Below are positions 52,738 to 61,276 of a stretch of 64,000 nt of DNA, piece by piece; position 1 is the stretch's first letter, and every line of letters starts with the position of its first letter. The position numbers were made by a program, and so were the translations under genes. Origin of the DNA: Rossellomorea arthrocnemi. Lineage in GTDB: Bacteria; Bacillota; Bacilli; Bacillales; Bacillaceae_B. The notes beneath the pieces are model-generated. The model saw nothing but the letters and a program-made list of their open reading frames with translations, was not told where the DNA came from and ran no database searches. The stretch spans positions 147,155 through 211,154 of the forward strand of contig NZ_CAJGBF010000006.1 of the NCBI RefSeq assembly GCF_904424705.1, read 5' to 3'.

Positions 52738-53769
52738 TTAATACTCCATTTTCCACATATATCTTCTTACAGATAGCGGGTGGCCTGTATATTCTGCTAA
52801 TCCATCCGCGTATAGTCTCATGACAGGACCGGCCAAGGCTGGACCAAAATACTCTTTCAAATCATCATCCACACCACTGTAATCAAATTTGCTCACGTCT
52901 ACTACTTCTACTTTCTCACTGTATTTAGTGACGAAATCCAGCGCACGTTGATCTAATGGCTTACTTGGACCTTCACCAATAATCATAAGGAAAGGCACAT
53001 CATAGTCTGTGATTTCAAAAGGACCGTGGAAATATTCCCCTGAATGAATCGCATTTGAATTGATCCATAACATTTCCATTAGAAGGCAGCTAGTGAATGA
53101 GTATGCATGATGGATATAAGCGCCGCTTGCCATCGTATAAATGGTTTTCTCTCTCTTATTCCGTTTACCAAATTCAAATGCTGCTTCTTTATGCTTCTCC
53201 TGATTCGTTTCGATTAATTCTCCAAGATTGCTTAACTGATCAATTCCTCTCTCATATTTTTCATCACCTGTGAAGGTTTTCAACAGCTTGAAAATGAATG
53301 TGTAATAAATTCCGATTTCACCATCAATGGCATTGGATCCATCTTTATAATTGTAATGAAGGACATGTTCTGCTTCTTTGCATAGGGGAGATTCTACATC
53401 CATAGAGATGGCAACAGTGAGAGCACCTATGTTTCGGGCATATGTAGCTGCTTTCACTGTTTCTGGTGTTGTTCCGGAGTGAGAACGTAAAATAACTAAA
53501 CTGTTTTCATTCAACGCTTTAGGATTCAAGTGAACAAATTCATTAGAAGTATACACAAAGCTTGGTTTTCCAGTATCTTTTGTAACGAAATAATCACCAA
53601 AGGATAATGATGCCATTGATCCGCCGCAAGCTACGAAAAAAACATTTTGAATATTTTTCTTCTCAATTGCGTTCATTACATGTTGAATTTGATTAACATG
53701 TTCTTCCTTCATTAATGCTCCCTCCTTTCCATGATTTTTAATTGCTGATTGGGATAATGAATGTGTCAT
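52738..53769 (-). CDS. frlB: Fructosamine deglycase (FrlB), SIS domain
   Basis: This enzyme cleaves fructosamine-6-phosphates to glucose-6-phosphate and the free amino acid. The 343-residue frame has two SIS domains: VFFVACGGSMASLSFGDYFV, VILRSHSGTTPETVKAATYA, MASGAYIHHAYSFTSCLLME and the conserved SGEYFHGPFEITD and HPLSVRRYMWKMEY at the C-terminus. The similarity to B. subtilis FrlB as I recall it is close. Two starts are plausible: 53769 (GGAGGTG) and the ATG at 53712 (AGGAGGGA). The second gives the usual length of about 324. Confidence 0.9.
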   Translation of the reverse strand: MTHSLSQSAIKNHGKEGALMKEEHVNQIQHVMNAIEKKNIQNVFFVACGGSMASLSFGDYFVTKDTGKPSFVYTSNEFVHLNPKALNENSLVILRSHSGTTPETVKAATYARNIGALTVAISMDVESPLCKEAEHVLHYNYKDGSNAIDGEIGIYYTFIFKLLKTFTGDEKYERGIDQLSNLGELIETNQEKHKEAAFEFGKRNKREKTIYTMASGAYIHHAYSFTSCLLMEMLWINSNAIHSGEYFHGPFEITDYDVPFLMIIGEGPSKPLDQRALDFVTKYSEKVEVVDVSKFDYSGVDDDLKEYFGPALAGPVMRLYADGLAEYTGHPLSVRRYMWKMEY

Positions 53770-53789
53770 AAAAGCACCTCCGAGATTTT

Positions 53790-53848
53790 ATGATGTCTCA
53801 TAACATCATATTGTAAATTATAATACGTCATATGACGTTATAGGTCAA
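53790..53848 (-). promoter_or_regulatory. frl operon promoter with two palindromic operators
   Basis: Minus strand TTGACC (53843-53848), 17-base spacer, TATTAT (53820-53825). The spacer contains the palindrome ACGTCATATGACGT (53825-53838). A second palindrome, ATGATGT/ACATCAT arms around a 6-base centre, lies at 53790-53809 between the -10 box and frlB. Both are likely FrlR operators. Confidence 0.75.
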
Positions 53849-54118
53849 CAGTATATTTAAAATTTTCTTACTATTTTTAATATACAAAATACGACAGATT
53901 TCACATTCGCCTTCGTCATCAGCAAATGAACGATCCCGAAGCATATAAAGAAGAATGATTCTGAGAAGTACTTAAAATATTCTTAAGCTTATCTTCGAAC
54001 TCTGCAGCAATTGATTTTATTAGTTTTTCTTAAACATAAGCTTCCGTCCCTAAAGTGTCTCTAATATTTTTAAGAAGTGTGTAGATAATATAGTTATTAA
54101 ACAATAATGGAGGACATC

Positions 54119-55174
54119 ATGGATAAAAGTTCTTTTAATAAAAAAGAGATTGAGGAGCATCAGCAAAATAAACAGTTAACCGCAGCGGAATTAGCTGATT
54201 TATTTAGTAATTTTATGGGAGATTCTTTGTTTAGTTGTGTGTTTGAGCATTATCTTCAGGTGGTGCAGGATGACGAAGTTAAAGATTATGTGGAGTTTGC
54301 ATTAGGACTCTCCAGAAGACACATCGAGGAAATTAGCACTATTTTCAGAATGGAAAAAATACCTGTACCTGTTGGGTTTGGAGAACAGGATATTCGAAAA
54401 GGAGCTCCCCGTCTATTTAGTGATATGTTCATGGTGTTTTATATTACTCAAATGGCGAGTTCCTCGCTAATGATTTATGGAAGTGCTTTTTCAACTGCCA
54501 CTCGTCAAGACATAATGAATTATTTTAGAAACGCTATAAGCGAATCAGCAGAAACTTATGAAAGAGGGAAGCATTTATTACTCTCAAAAGGAATGGATAT
54601 AAGTTCTCCAACGATTCCTTATGCAAATAAGGTTGATTTCGCAGAAAAAAAATCATTTATTTCTATTATCACAGGAAGGGACCGTCCACTTACAGCTAAT
54701 GAGATTAAGCAATTGCAATATAATATTAATACCAATATTTTAGGTAAATCCTTAATGTTAGGCTTCAGTCAGGTTGCCTCTTCAGAGAAGATAAGAAAAT
54801 ACTTTCGAGAAGGAGCAGAACTTTCAGGTAAACAAATTATGAGTTTCGCTACTCATTTAACAAATCAGGACTTACCCTCTCCTAAGTTGACTGATGCACT
54901 TGTAACAGACTCAACCTCTTCTCCTTTTTCAGATAAACTTATGTTGTACCACGGATCGGTAGCAGGAAACATTGCCCTCTCTAACATGGGTACTGCTCTC
55001 TCACAAATGACTAGACATGACATAACAGGAGAGTTAATGAAGTTCATCCCTGTCATTGGGAAGTATAATAATGATGGATTAAATATGATGATAGAACATG
55101 GCTGGTTTGAAGAGCCCTTTACTGCTGCAGACAGAAAAGCACTTTCAAAATCATCAAACAGGAGTCAGGCATAA
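54119..55174 (+). CDS. DUF3231-family protein
   Basis: From the ATG at 54119 (GGAGG 5-6 bases upstream; the earlier ATG at 54107 lies on that site) the product is 351 residues. It has two repeats of the DUF3231 four-helix bundle: LTAAELADLFSNFMGDSLFSC with VEFALGLSRRHIEEISTIF in the first, and LTANEIKQLQYNINTNILGKSLMLGF with YHGSVAGNIALSNMGTALS in the second (each quoted in part). His and Glu residues in the helices resemble ferritin-like proteins, but the metal role is unproved. Family function unknown. Confidence 0.82.
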   Translation: MDKSSFNKKEIEEHQQNKQLTAAELADLFSNFMGDSLFSCVFEHYLQVVQDDEVKDYVEFALGLSRRHIEEISTIFRMEKIPVPVGFGEQDIRKGAPRLFSDMFMVFYITQMASSSLMIYGSAFSTATRQDIMNYFRNAISESAETYERGKHLLLSKGMDISSPTIPYANKVDFAEKKSFISIITGRDRPLTANEIKQLQYNINTNILGKSLMLGFSQVASSEKIRKYFREGAELSGKQIMSFATHLTNQDLPSPKLTDALVTDSTSSPFSDKLMLYHGSVAGNIALSNMGTALSQMTRHDITGELMKFIPVIGKYNNDGLNMMIEHGWFEEPFTAADRKALSKSSNRSQA

Positions 55175-55236
55175 AAATTTTTTATTTTAAAGTCATTTAA
55201 CTATATTACTTCAATAAAAAGTAGGTAGGTAAAAAT

Positions 55237-55689
55237 GTGAATAAGAACGCATTAGAAAAATTACTATGGTCTATTGCCTTACCTGGTTTTGGCCAATTAT
55301 TAAATCGAAAATATATAAAAGGGATCTTGTTGATTGTTCTCGAGATCATTGTTAACCTCCAATCCAATTTTAATGAAGCAATTCTTTCAAGCTTTAATGG
55401 AAATACTCACACTTCTATCAATGAAATCGATTTCCAATGGCTTATGTTTTACCCATGTTTATATTTTTTTTCAATGTGGGATGCGATTAAGGATGCAAAT
55501 GAAGGAGTAAAAAGTTCTCCCTTTTTATTTCTCCCCTTTGTTTTTTCAGCATATTTTGTCACTGTTGGTTTGATTTATTCGAGTGAAGTGACAATTTTTC
55601 ATGTTTTTTTAGGCCCCGTTTTTTTACCGATGTTATGTGTAATTCCAGGTATCATTACAGGACTAATTGTAAAAAAATTAGTCAAATGA
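55237..55689 (+). CDS. Small membrane protein of about four helices
   Basis: The 150-residue protein starts at GTG after AGGTAGGT. Hydrophobic segments lie at about 12-38, 66-82, 94-116 and 122-144. The N-terminal motif LWSIALPGFGQLLNRKYIKG resembles the TM2-type/YckC-like proteins (PGxGxxxNRxYxKG), where a paired glycine loop precedes the helix. No function is known. It follows the DUF3231 gene by 62 bp on the same strand. Confidence 0.6.
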   Translation: MNKNALEKLLWSIALPGFGQLLNRKYIKGILLIVLEIIVNLQSNFNEAILSSFNGNTHTSINEIDFQWLMFYPCLYFFSMWDAIKDANEGVKSSPFLFLPFVFSAYFVTVGLIYSSEVTIFHVFLGPVFLPMLCVIPGIITGLIVKKLVK

Positions 55690-55819
55690 TTCATAAGAGA
55701 AGAATGCTGAATTGTTTTTCAGTCTTAATTAGCAACCAGACCGTCATGCTGTGCCTTGCTTAAAAAACGATAATAAAGGTAGTTTTTCACTTTACGGTTT
55801 TGGAAAAGAATAAAAAACG

Positions 55820-55858
55820 AAAGCCAGCGTGCTGCAAATAGAGCACACTGGCTTTTTT
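55820..55858. terminator. Bidirectional terminator
   Basis: AAAGCCAGCGTGCT (55820-55833) pairs with AGCACACTGGCTTT (55842-55855), followed by six T on the plus strand and CGTTTTTTA on the minus strand. It ends both the membrane-protein gene and the pdxA2 operon. Confidence 0.88.
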
Positions 55859-55879
55859 AAAATTTTTTTCAGAGACTTT

Positions 55880-56878
55880 TCACCCTGCGAACTCCACTGC
55901 TTGTCGAATCGCTTCCATCAAACTCTTTTCATCCGCAATCCCTTTACCAGCAATATCAAATGCTGTTCCGTGGTCTACGCTTGTACGAATGATTGGTAAG
56001 CCAACGGTAATATTTACTCCTGCATCAAGGCCAAGGACTTTCACTGGTCCATGTCCTTGATCGTGGTACATGGCTACAACGATATCAAAGTCTCCACGGA
56101 CAGTACGGAAGAATAATGTGTCTGCTGGCAGGGGACCAACTACATCGATTCCTTCTCCTTGTGCTTTTTCTACACCTGGGATGACTTTTTCTTCTTCTTC
56201 TCCATATCCGAACAGTCCGTTTTCTCCAGCATGTGGGTTAATCCCACAAACGGCTATTTTGGGAGAATGAATGCCTGATTTTTTCAGCGTATCATGAGCA
56301 AGCTTAATAACATGATATACGCGCTCAGGGTTAATCATTTTTACTGAATCAATAATTCCTACATGTGTTGTTACATGAATGACCTTTAAATTAGGGGCTG
56401 ATAACATCATGGAGAAGTCTTCAGTATTTGTTAAATCAGCCAATATTTCTGTATGACCGGGATATTTGTGGCCACCTTTGTGTAAGGCTTCTTTATTTAA
56501 AGGAGCGGTACATATTGCATCGATTTTGTTTTCCTTTGCTAACTCGATTGCTGTTGCTAAATATTCGAATGCCGCATGACCGGCTTCCGGTGACACTTGG
56601 CCAACAGGTAGATTTTCATCTAATAGATTCAAATCTAAGCAGTAGACGGTTCCGAAGTTGTAAGGAAGATCTTGAAAACGTTCAGCAGATACAGTTTCTA
56701 TGATCAGCTCACTGTTTATAAAGCTCTTTGCTCTTTCAAGAATTTTGCTATCCCCTATTACAAGCGGACGACTCATCTCATACATTTCTTCTTTTTCTAA
56801 ACTTTTTAATATAATTTCAGGACCAACGCCTGCTGCGTCACCCAGGGTAATGCCAATGATCGGTTTTAGTTGACTCAT
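55880..56878 (-). CDS. pdxA2: PdxA2-type 4-phosphate-acid dehydrogenase
   Basis: The 332-residue protein belongs to the PdxA family: TLGDAAGVGPEII at the N-terminus, the metal-site His residues in GHTEIL and YHDQGH, and CGINPHAGENG. The PdxA2 branch lacks the B6-pathway role; with a DUF1537 kinase it oxidises and decarboxylates 4-phospho-D-threonate or phospho-D-erythronate to DHAP, using NAD+. It overlaps the kinase stop codon by four bases. It is the last gene of the KdgT-kinase-PdxA2 operon. Confidence 0.88.
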   Translation of the reverse strand: MSQLKPIIGITLGDAAGVGPEIILKSLEKEEMYEMSRPLVIGDSKILERAKSFINSELIIETVSAERFQDLPYNFGTVYCLDLNLLDENLPVGQVSPEAGHAAFEYLATAIELAKENKIDAICTAPLNKEALHKGGHKYPGHTEILADLTNTEDFSMMLSAPNLKVIHVTTHVGIIDSVKMINPERVYHVIKLAHDTLKKSGIHSPKIAVCGINPHAGENGLFGYGEEEEKVIPGVEKAQGEGIDVVGPLPADTLFFRTVRGDFDIVVAMYHDQGHGPVKVLGLDAGVNITVGLPIIRTSVDHGTAFDIAGKGIADEKSLMEAIRQAVEFAG

Positions 56879-58176
56879 GATCTCACCTTTCTCTTTTTGG
56901 TCATATATTTCGATGCGTTTACTAATGATTGCTCATGTCCAAATCCACCAGCTTTTGTCACTGCCCAATAGCTGCGGTCTGTACTCCGTAATCGACCGTA
57001 TGGGAGACCCGGCTCTACTTCAGAGTATAGCTCCATTTCGGAAATGTTTAATTCTGAGCAGACAGCCTTTGCTGTATCTCCACCTGTAAGGACCAAGCCT
57101 TGGATAGAAGGGAAGTTTTCTAAAAAACCTTTTGCCATCTGTCCGAGACCTTTCGATATTACTTCACTTATTTCTGTTAAGGTTAATCCAAGCTCTTCTC
57201 CAGCTTTTTTAGCGGATAATCGCTTTTCCTCAGAAGATTTCACATATAAAACATAGTGTGCATACTGAGAATTCTGTTTTAGTTGTGCAAGATAATGATC
57301 AAGCTTGAAAGTATTTTTCACTAAAGTAACCGGATCTACTTCTAAAAAGAAGGAATCCTGTAAAGATTCTACCTTACAAAGCTGTTGTCTCGTTACTTCA
57401 GATAAACTTCCAGATACAATCAACGTCTTTTCAATGTTGACTTCTTCCTGATAAGCCTTAGTTGAATTTGTTAGTTTAAGAGCTTCTGGTAAATATTCAA
57501 TCAAACCTGCCGAACCTACCCAGACTGTTTTTTTGTGCAGGCTTGAAAATATGCTGCAAATCCTTTGCAGATCCTCTTCTGTTTCACTGTCACATACAAA
57601 CCAGGTTACCCCTTGATCCAGGAAAGTATAAATGGTTTGGTTGATCTCTTCTTCCGATTGATGTAACATGCCTTCATCAACCAACGCGATTTCCCTGTCT
57701 TGATATTGCTTTAGCAATTCTGGAATAAACGCCTCTGTAACCGGGGTCTTCGGATCCTTGGAAAACTCTGTATCCGTAATTAACACACCATCTACAAAAT
57801 GATTCCCCTGTATGGTTTGACGTTTCATTTTTGGAAATGCCGGTGCAATCACAACGATTTCAGGTTGATACACCTGTTCAACAGCCGTTAGTTCTGCCGC
57901 TATATTTCCTCTCAACGTTGAATCAACCTTTTTATAAAGATGAGGATAGCCTTCTCTTTGAAGGAATAATGCAGCTTGACTGGCTGCTTTATGTGCTTCT
58001 TCTTCCGTCAGTGCCCGACTATCTGTATCAACAATCAATACATCCGGTTTTATTGGTACAGATGCATTCTCATAATCAAACACAACGGTTGAAGAGAGAT
58101 TCTTCTTTGCTAATTGTACTCCTGAATCATTCGCACCTGTTAAATCATCCGATATAATGCCTATTCTATTCTCCAC
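56875..58176 (-). CDS. Four-carbon acid sugar kinase (DtnK/DenK type)
   Basis: From a GTG at 58176 (AAGGGTGT 7 bases upstream; the frame to 58224 lies inside kdgT) the product is 433 residues. The N-terminal motif GIISDDLTGANDSGVQLAK and the middle YKKVDSTLRGNIAAE belong to the DUF1537 kinase family; the C-terminal VLTGGDTAKAV is the nucleotide-binding glycine loop. With PdxA2 it should form D-threonate or D-erythronate phosphate kinase activity. The exact stereoisomer is not readable. Confidence 0.88.
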   Translation of the reverse strand: MENRIGIISDDLTGANDSGVQLAKKNLSSTVVFDYENASVPIKPDVLIVDTDSRALTEEEAHKAASQAALFLQREGYPHLYKKVDSTLRGNIAAELTAVEQVYQPEIVVIAPAFPKMKRQTIQGNHFVDGVLITDTEFSKDPKTPVTEAFIPELLKQYQDREIALVDEGMLHQSEEEINQTIYTFLDQGVTWFVCDSETEEDLQRICSIFSSLHKKTVWVGSAGLIEYLPEALKLTNSTKAYQEEVNIEKTLIVSGSLSEVTRQQLCKVESLQDSFFLEVDPVTLVKNTFKLDHYLAQLKQNSQYAHYVLYVKSSEEKRLSAKKAGEELGLTLTEISEVISKGLGQMAKGFLENFPSIQGLVLTGGDTAKAVCSELNISEMELYSEVEPGLPYGRLRSTDRSYWAVTKAGGFGHEQSLVNASKYMTKKRKVRS

Positions 58177-58189
58177 TCTAATCACACCC

Positions 58190-59182
58190 TTAGACGTTTG
58201 CTTCTTTGACGTCTTCTTGTTCAAATTTATAGCCTTTTTTCTCTAATCGTTTTACGAGGAATCCAATATAAATAGGTAATAAAATGGCTGTAGTAACGGT
58301 CGATGCTGCAACTTGTACAGTAGCTATATCCACAACCGATGCAAAGCTTGCATTCGCAGCTGCAATTGCCGCCGGTGTTGCTACCGCATTTCCGGCTGTT
58401 GAACCTTCCGCAGCGCCGACAATCGGATTCCATTTCAAAGCTTTAAATACGAAATAACCGGCTGTACCTGTAACAAATACCGTTAATAACCCCAGAATAA
58501 TACCTGCTAATCCACCTTCAAGAATGGCGCCAAAATCAATTCCCATACCGAGAGCAAATGCGAAGAATGGAATTAACATAGAGCTTCCTTTATCTAAGAA
58601 CGAACGCATATCTTCGTCAAGGTTTCCTAATACCATACCTACAATGATTGGAAGTAATACAGAAATAAATGAAGTTAATGAGAACATACCATCAACAAAG
58701 CCCATTGCTCCGAAAATAGTTAACGCCATCATCGTTAAGAAAGGACCATCATTCAGCGCCAGTAGTGAATAAGCAGCCCGGTCTTCTTTACTTCCGTATT
58801 GACCGACTAATGCCACGAACAAACCACCATTACTGTTTGTCATTGCTGCGATAACTGCAATTGGAGCTAATCCTAACCATAAGCCATTGTCACCAGCCAA
58901 CATGTAAGCGATTAATCCAAACACTGCACCTACTGCCCATTTTGTTCCTAATAGAGTTGCACCCTTACCAACTGAGACACCAAACGATTTCACATTAATT
59001 TGTGCACCTGTACATAATAGGAATAGAGAGATTAGTGTACCGGCACCATCCACGAACAATGCTTGAGTAAAGTTACCAATACGTAAAAGATCAGGGAAAA
59101 ATGTATTAATTAATGCTGCAATTAGCAACGGTACAACCATCATACCTCCGGGAATTCGATCTAAAGTTGCTTTAATCTTCAT
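58190..59182 (-). CDS. kdgT: KdgT-family 2-keto-3-deoxygluconate/acid-sugar permease
   Basis: The 330-residue inner-membrane protein has ten hydrophobic segments and KdgT-family marks: IPGGMMVVPLLIAALINT, VDGAGTLISLFLLCTGAQIN and GAAEGSTAGNAVATPAAIAAAN. The name is for the family; context with the kinase and PdxA2 makes a four-carbon acid sugar the likely substrate. Start is ATG after AAGGAGTG. The upstream region holds a cre box and two TATTTTGCAAC motifs. Confidence 0.85.
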   Translation of the reverse strand: MKIKATLDRIPGGMMVVPLLIAALINTFFPDLLRIGNFTQALFVDGAGTLISLFLLCTGAQINVKSFGVSVGKGATLLGTKWAVGAVFGLIAYMLAGDNGLWLGLAPIAVIAAMTNSNGGLFVALVGQYGSKEDRAAYSLLALNDGPFLTMMALTIFGAMGFVDGMFSLTSFISVLLPIIVGMVLGNLDEDMRSFLDKGSSMLIPFFAFALGMGIDFGAILEGGLAGIILGLLTVFVTGTAGYFVFKALKWNPIVGAAEGSTAGNAVATPAAIAAANASFASVVDIATVQVAASTVTTAILLPIYIGFLVKRLEKKGYKFEQEDVKEANV

Positions 59183-59234
59183 TATTGTAACACTCCTTTT
59201 TATATTGTTTCAATATTAAACACTTAATATAGTA

Positions 59235-59249
59235 AGTAATCGTTTACAA
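59235..59249 (-). promoter_or_regulatory. CcpA cre box upstream of kdgT
   Basis: Minus strand TTGTAAACGATTACT fits the cre consensus WTGNAANCGNWNNCW at every defined position. It lies 53 bases upstream of the kdgT start codon, near the promoter, as for catabolite repression. Confidence 0.8.
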
Positions 59250-59273
59250 TGATTATTGTAATGGCTTACATAA

Positions 59274-59315
59274 TATTTTGCAACACAATAATTTAAAAAC
59301 GTTGTATTTTGCAAC
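59274..59315 (-). promoter_or_regulatory. Paired TATTTTGCAAC activator-site candidates
   Basis: The 11-mer TATTTTGCAAC occurs at 59274-59284 and 59305-59315, 31 bp apart (about three helical turns). The second is part of the near-palindrome GTTGTATTTTGCAAC. They lie upstream of the cre box and next to the regulator gene. Confidence 0.55.
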
Positions 59316-59325
59316 TACATAAAAA

Positions 59326-59354
59326 TAAGCTGAAACATTTTACTGTTTCAGCTT
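59326..59354 (-). terminator. Terminator overlapping the regulator stop codon
   Basis: AGCTGAAACA (59328-59337) pairs with TGTTTCAGCT (59344-59353), loop 6, followed on the minus strand by TATTTTTATG. Confidence 0.8.
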
Positions 59355-61040
59355 TCTCCATAACGTGGAACGGTTGATACCTAATCGATCTGCGGCTCTT
59401 GTTTGATTATAATTTTCCTCTTCCATAATATGCTTAATGATTCGTTGTTCTATTTCCTCTAATGTACCAGAAAGAAATTCATTACCTTCCTTCATTCCTT
59501 CTGCGTCCTTTTGTTCATCTAAATGTTGTTGAATCAGCTTTTCCCCAATGACATAGCCTTTTTCCCCAAGAACGGCAGCATGAAGAAGTGACTTTAACTG
59601 CGCGACATTCCCCGGCCATGAATACTGTTCTAATAGATCGAAGGCACCTTCCTTCATCTTGATGACAGAAGTGCCAATTTGCCCGTGAAAAACCGCGATG
59701 AAATAGGTTGCCAACGGTTTAATATCTTCCTTCCTCTCTCTCAACGAAGGAAGATGAACCTTTAAACTATCTTCATGATAAACGAGTGAATGGTAAGCTT
59801 CCTCTTCATTAGTCAGGGATAACACAATGGTTAAATTCTTTCTTTGTAGCTTTTGGACAACGGATAAAAGCTTTTGTACTTCTTTCAGTGATAAAGTTTC
59901 TACCTCATTTATGTAAAGAGTGTAAACATCAGGATCAATTCCGTCCCGTATAGCTAACAAATCAGATGCGGAAATACTTGCATACAACCCTTTTCCGTTA
60001 TTTTTCCGGTAGTGAATATACTGAGAGATCAATTTCTTTCCTGTCCCTTGTTCTCCTAAAAGCAGCCATTGGTTGATCTTCAAGCTTTTTTCAATCAAAA
60101 TGACACATCTTTTCATTAACTGGCTGTTTGAAATGAGCATTGGCTGTTGGGAAATCGTCTCAATATGAAATCCTTGCTGATGTACCTGTTGGGTAAATGC
60201 TTCAGAGAACCAAAACAAGTAGTACGTGTGGTTATTTATTTCTTTCTGCTTCGTACTTAGTTTAATCCGTTGATTCCCATCCGTTTCGATCAAGTTCACT
60301 TCATTCTTACATTCATTTTCCTCTATCTGTTGATGAAGCCTACTAATGGGCAGCGGACACGCTTCAAAGTCGGTCCAACACTGATACATGATATTGCCAT
60401 CCTGCGATAATACCATCATGTTTGATGAAGCTTCTTCTAAAAGAGAACGAAGGAAACTGATTTCCTCCTCCTGCCTTTGATGGAAGCGATAAACAGACTT
60501 TGCTTTTTGAAATGCTTCAAATATCGCTTCCCGTCCAGACTGAATGAGAATCCCTTCAAGACCATGCTTCATCGCAGCATCCATAGTAATAACATCACCC
60601 ATAATAAGCTCATATCTCTCAAACTTAAGCTTCTCCACAAGTGAATCTACCTCTTTGGCCTCTTCCACTGTGAACACGTCAATTTCAATGTCAAGCAAGT
60701 CCGTGATCGCCTTTCCACCAAGCGTAATGTTCGAGAAACCCACAATCGCCTTTTTTCCTGGAAAATCATTCCCTAACGTCAAGACCCTCAACATATCATA
60801 ACCAGATACTTGTATATCAATGACGGGGATATGGACCGCTTCTTCAATTAACTTTGATGTTCCACCGCGACTGATGATTACATCGAAGCCCCGTTCCTCT
60901 GCATCTTTGGCAACGGGAATGGCCTCCTGCAGGTTTGCAACCTCAATATGTATATCAAGTTCTTTATAATCAAGACGGCATTCTTCTAATAAATGAGTCA
61001 TTGCCGGATAGGGAGCAATGATAAGTGTTTTAATTTTCAT
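59340..61040 (-). CDS. PrpR-N-domain regulator with a degenerate sigma-54 AAA+ domain
   Basis: From the ATG at 61040 (AGGTGTG upstream) the product is 566 residues: a PrpR_N sensory domain (about 1-195, RGGTSKLIEEAVHIPVIDIQ), a PAS-like region (205-300), a reduced AAA+ domain and a Fis-type helix-turn-helix (NQTRAADRLGINRSTLWRKL) at the C-terminus. The Walker A (LGEQGTGKKL) is kept, but the GAFTGA loop is absent, Walker B is LYINEV instead of LFLDE, and the arginine-finger segment is missing. It is probably a sigma-54-independent regulator of the kdgT operon downstream. Confidence 0.85.
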   Translation of the reverse strand: MKIKTLIIAPYPAMTHLLEECRLDYKELDIHIEVANLQEAIPVAKDAEERGFDVIISRGGTSKLIEEAVHIPVIDIQVSGYDMLRVLTLGNDFPGKKAIVGFSNITLGGKAITDLLDIEIDVFTVEEAKEVDSLVEKLKFERYELIMGDVITMDAAMKHGLEGILIQSGREAIFEAFQKAKSVYRFHQRQEEEISFLRSLLEEASSNMMVLSQDGNIMYQCWTDFEACPLPISRLHQQIEENECKNEVNLIETDGNQRIKLSTKQKEINNHTYYLFWFSEAFTQQVHQQGFHIETISQQPMLISNSQLMKRCVILIEKSLKINQWLLLGEQGTGKKLISQYIHYRKNNGKGLYASISASDLLAIRDGIDPDVYTLYINEVETLSLKEVQKLLSVVQKLQRKNLTIVLSLTNEEEAYHSLVYHEDSLKVHLPSLRERKEDIKPLATYFIAVFHGQIGTSVIKMKEGAFDLLEQYSWPGNVAQLKSLLHAAVLGEKGYVIGEKLIQQHLDEQKDAEGMKEGNEFLSGTLEEIEQRIIKHIMEEENYNQTRAADRLGINRSTLWRKLKQ

Positions 61041-61276
61041 TGAATCACACCTGTTTTGTTTATTTAGCATGAAAAGTACTAGTACGTTCATTTTAACGGT
61101 TCTGATTGGATTAACCAAGTTAGAGATAGTCGATATATTTAAGCCTTATCCCGTTCAAGTCCAAATCCCAACTACTAACCGTCTCAAGTTACAACCTCTT
61201 CAAATTATTTACCTCCTTGCAAATATAATTACTCCTTTTTGAAAAGGATAGAAATATAGTTAAAAAGGGGGTAAAT

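Noticed and set aside
59183..59339. Sigma-54 promoter ahead of kdgT
   Set aside because: No TGGCAC-N5-TTGC-like sequence is present on the minus strand in this gap.
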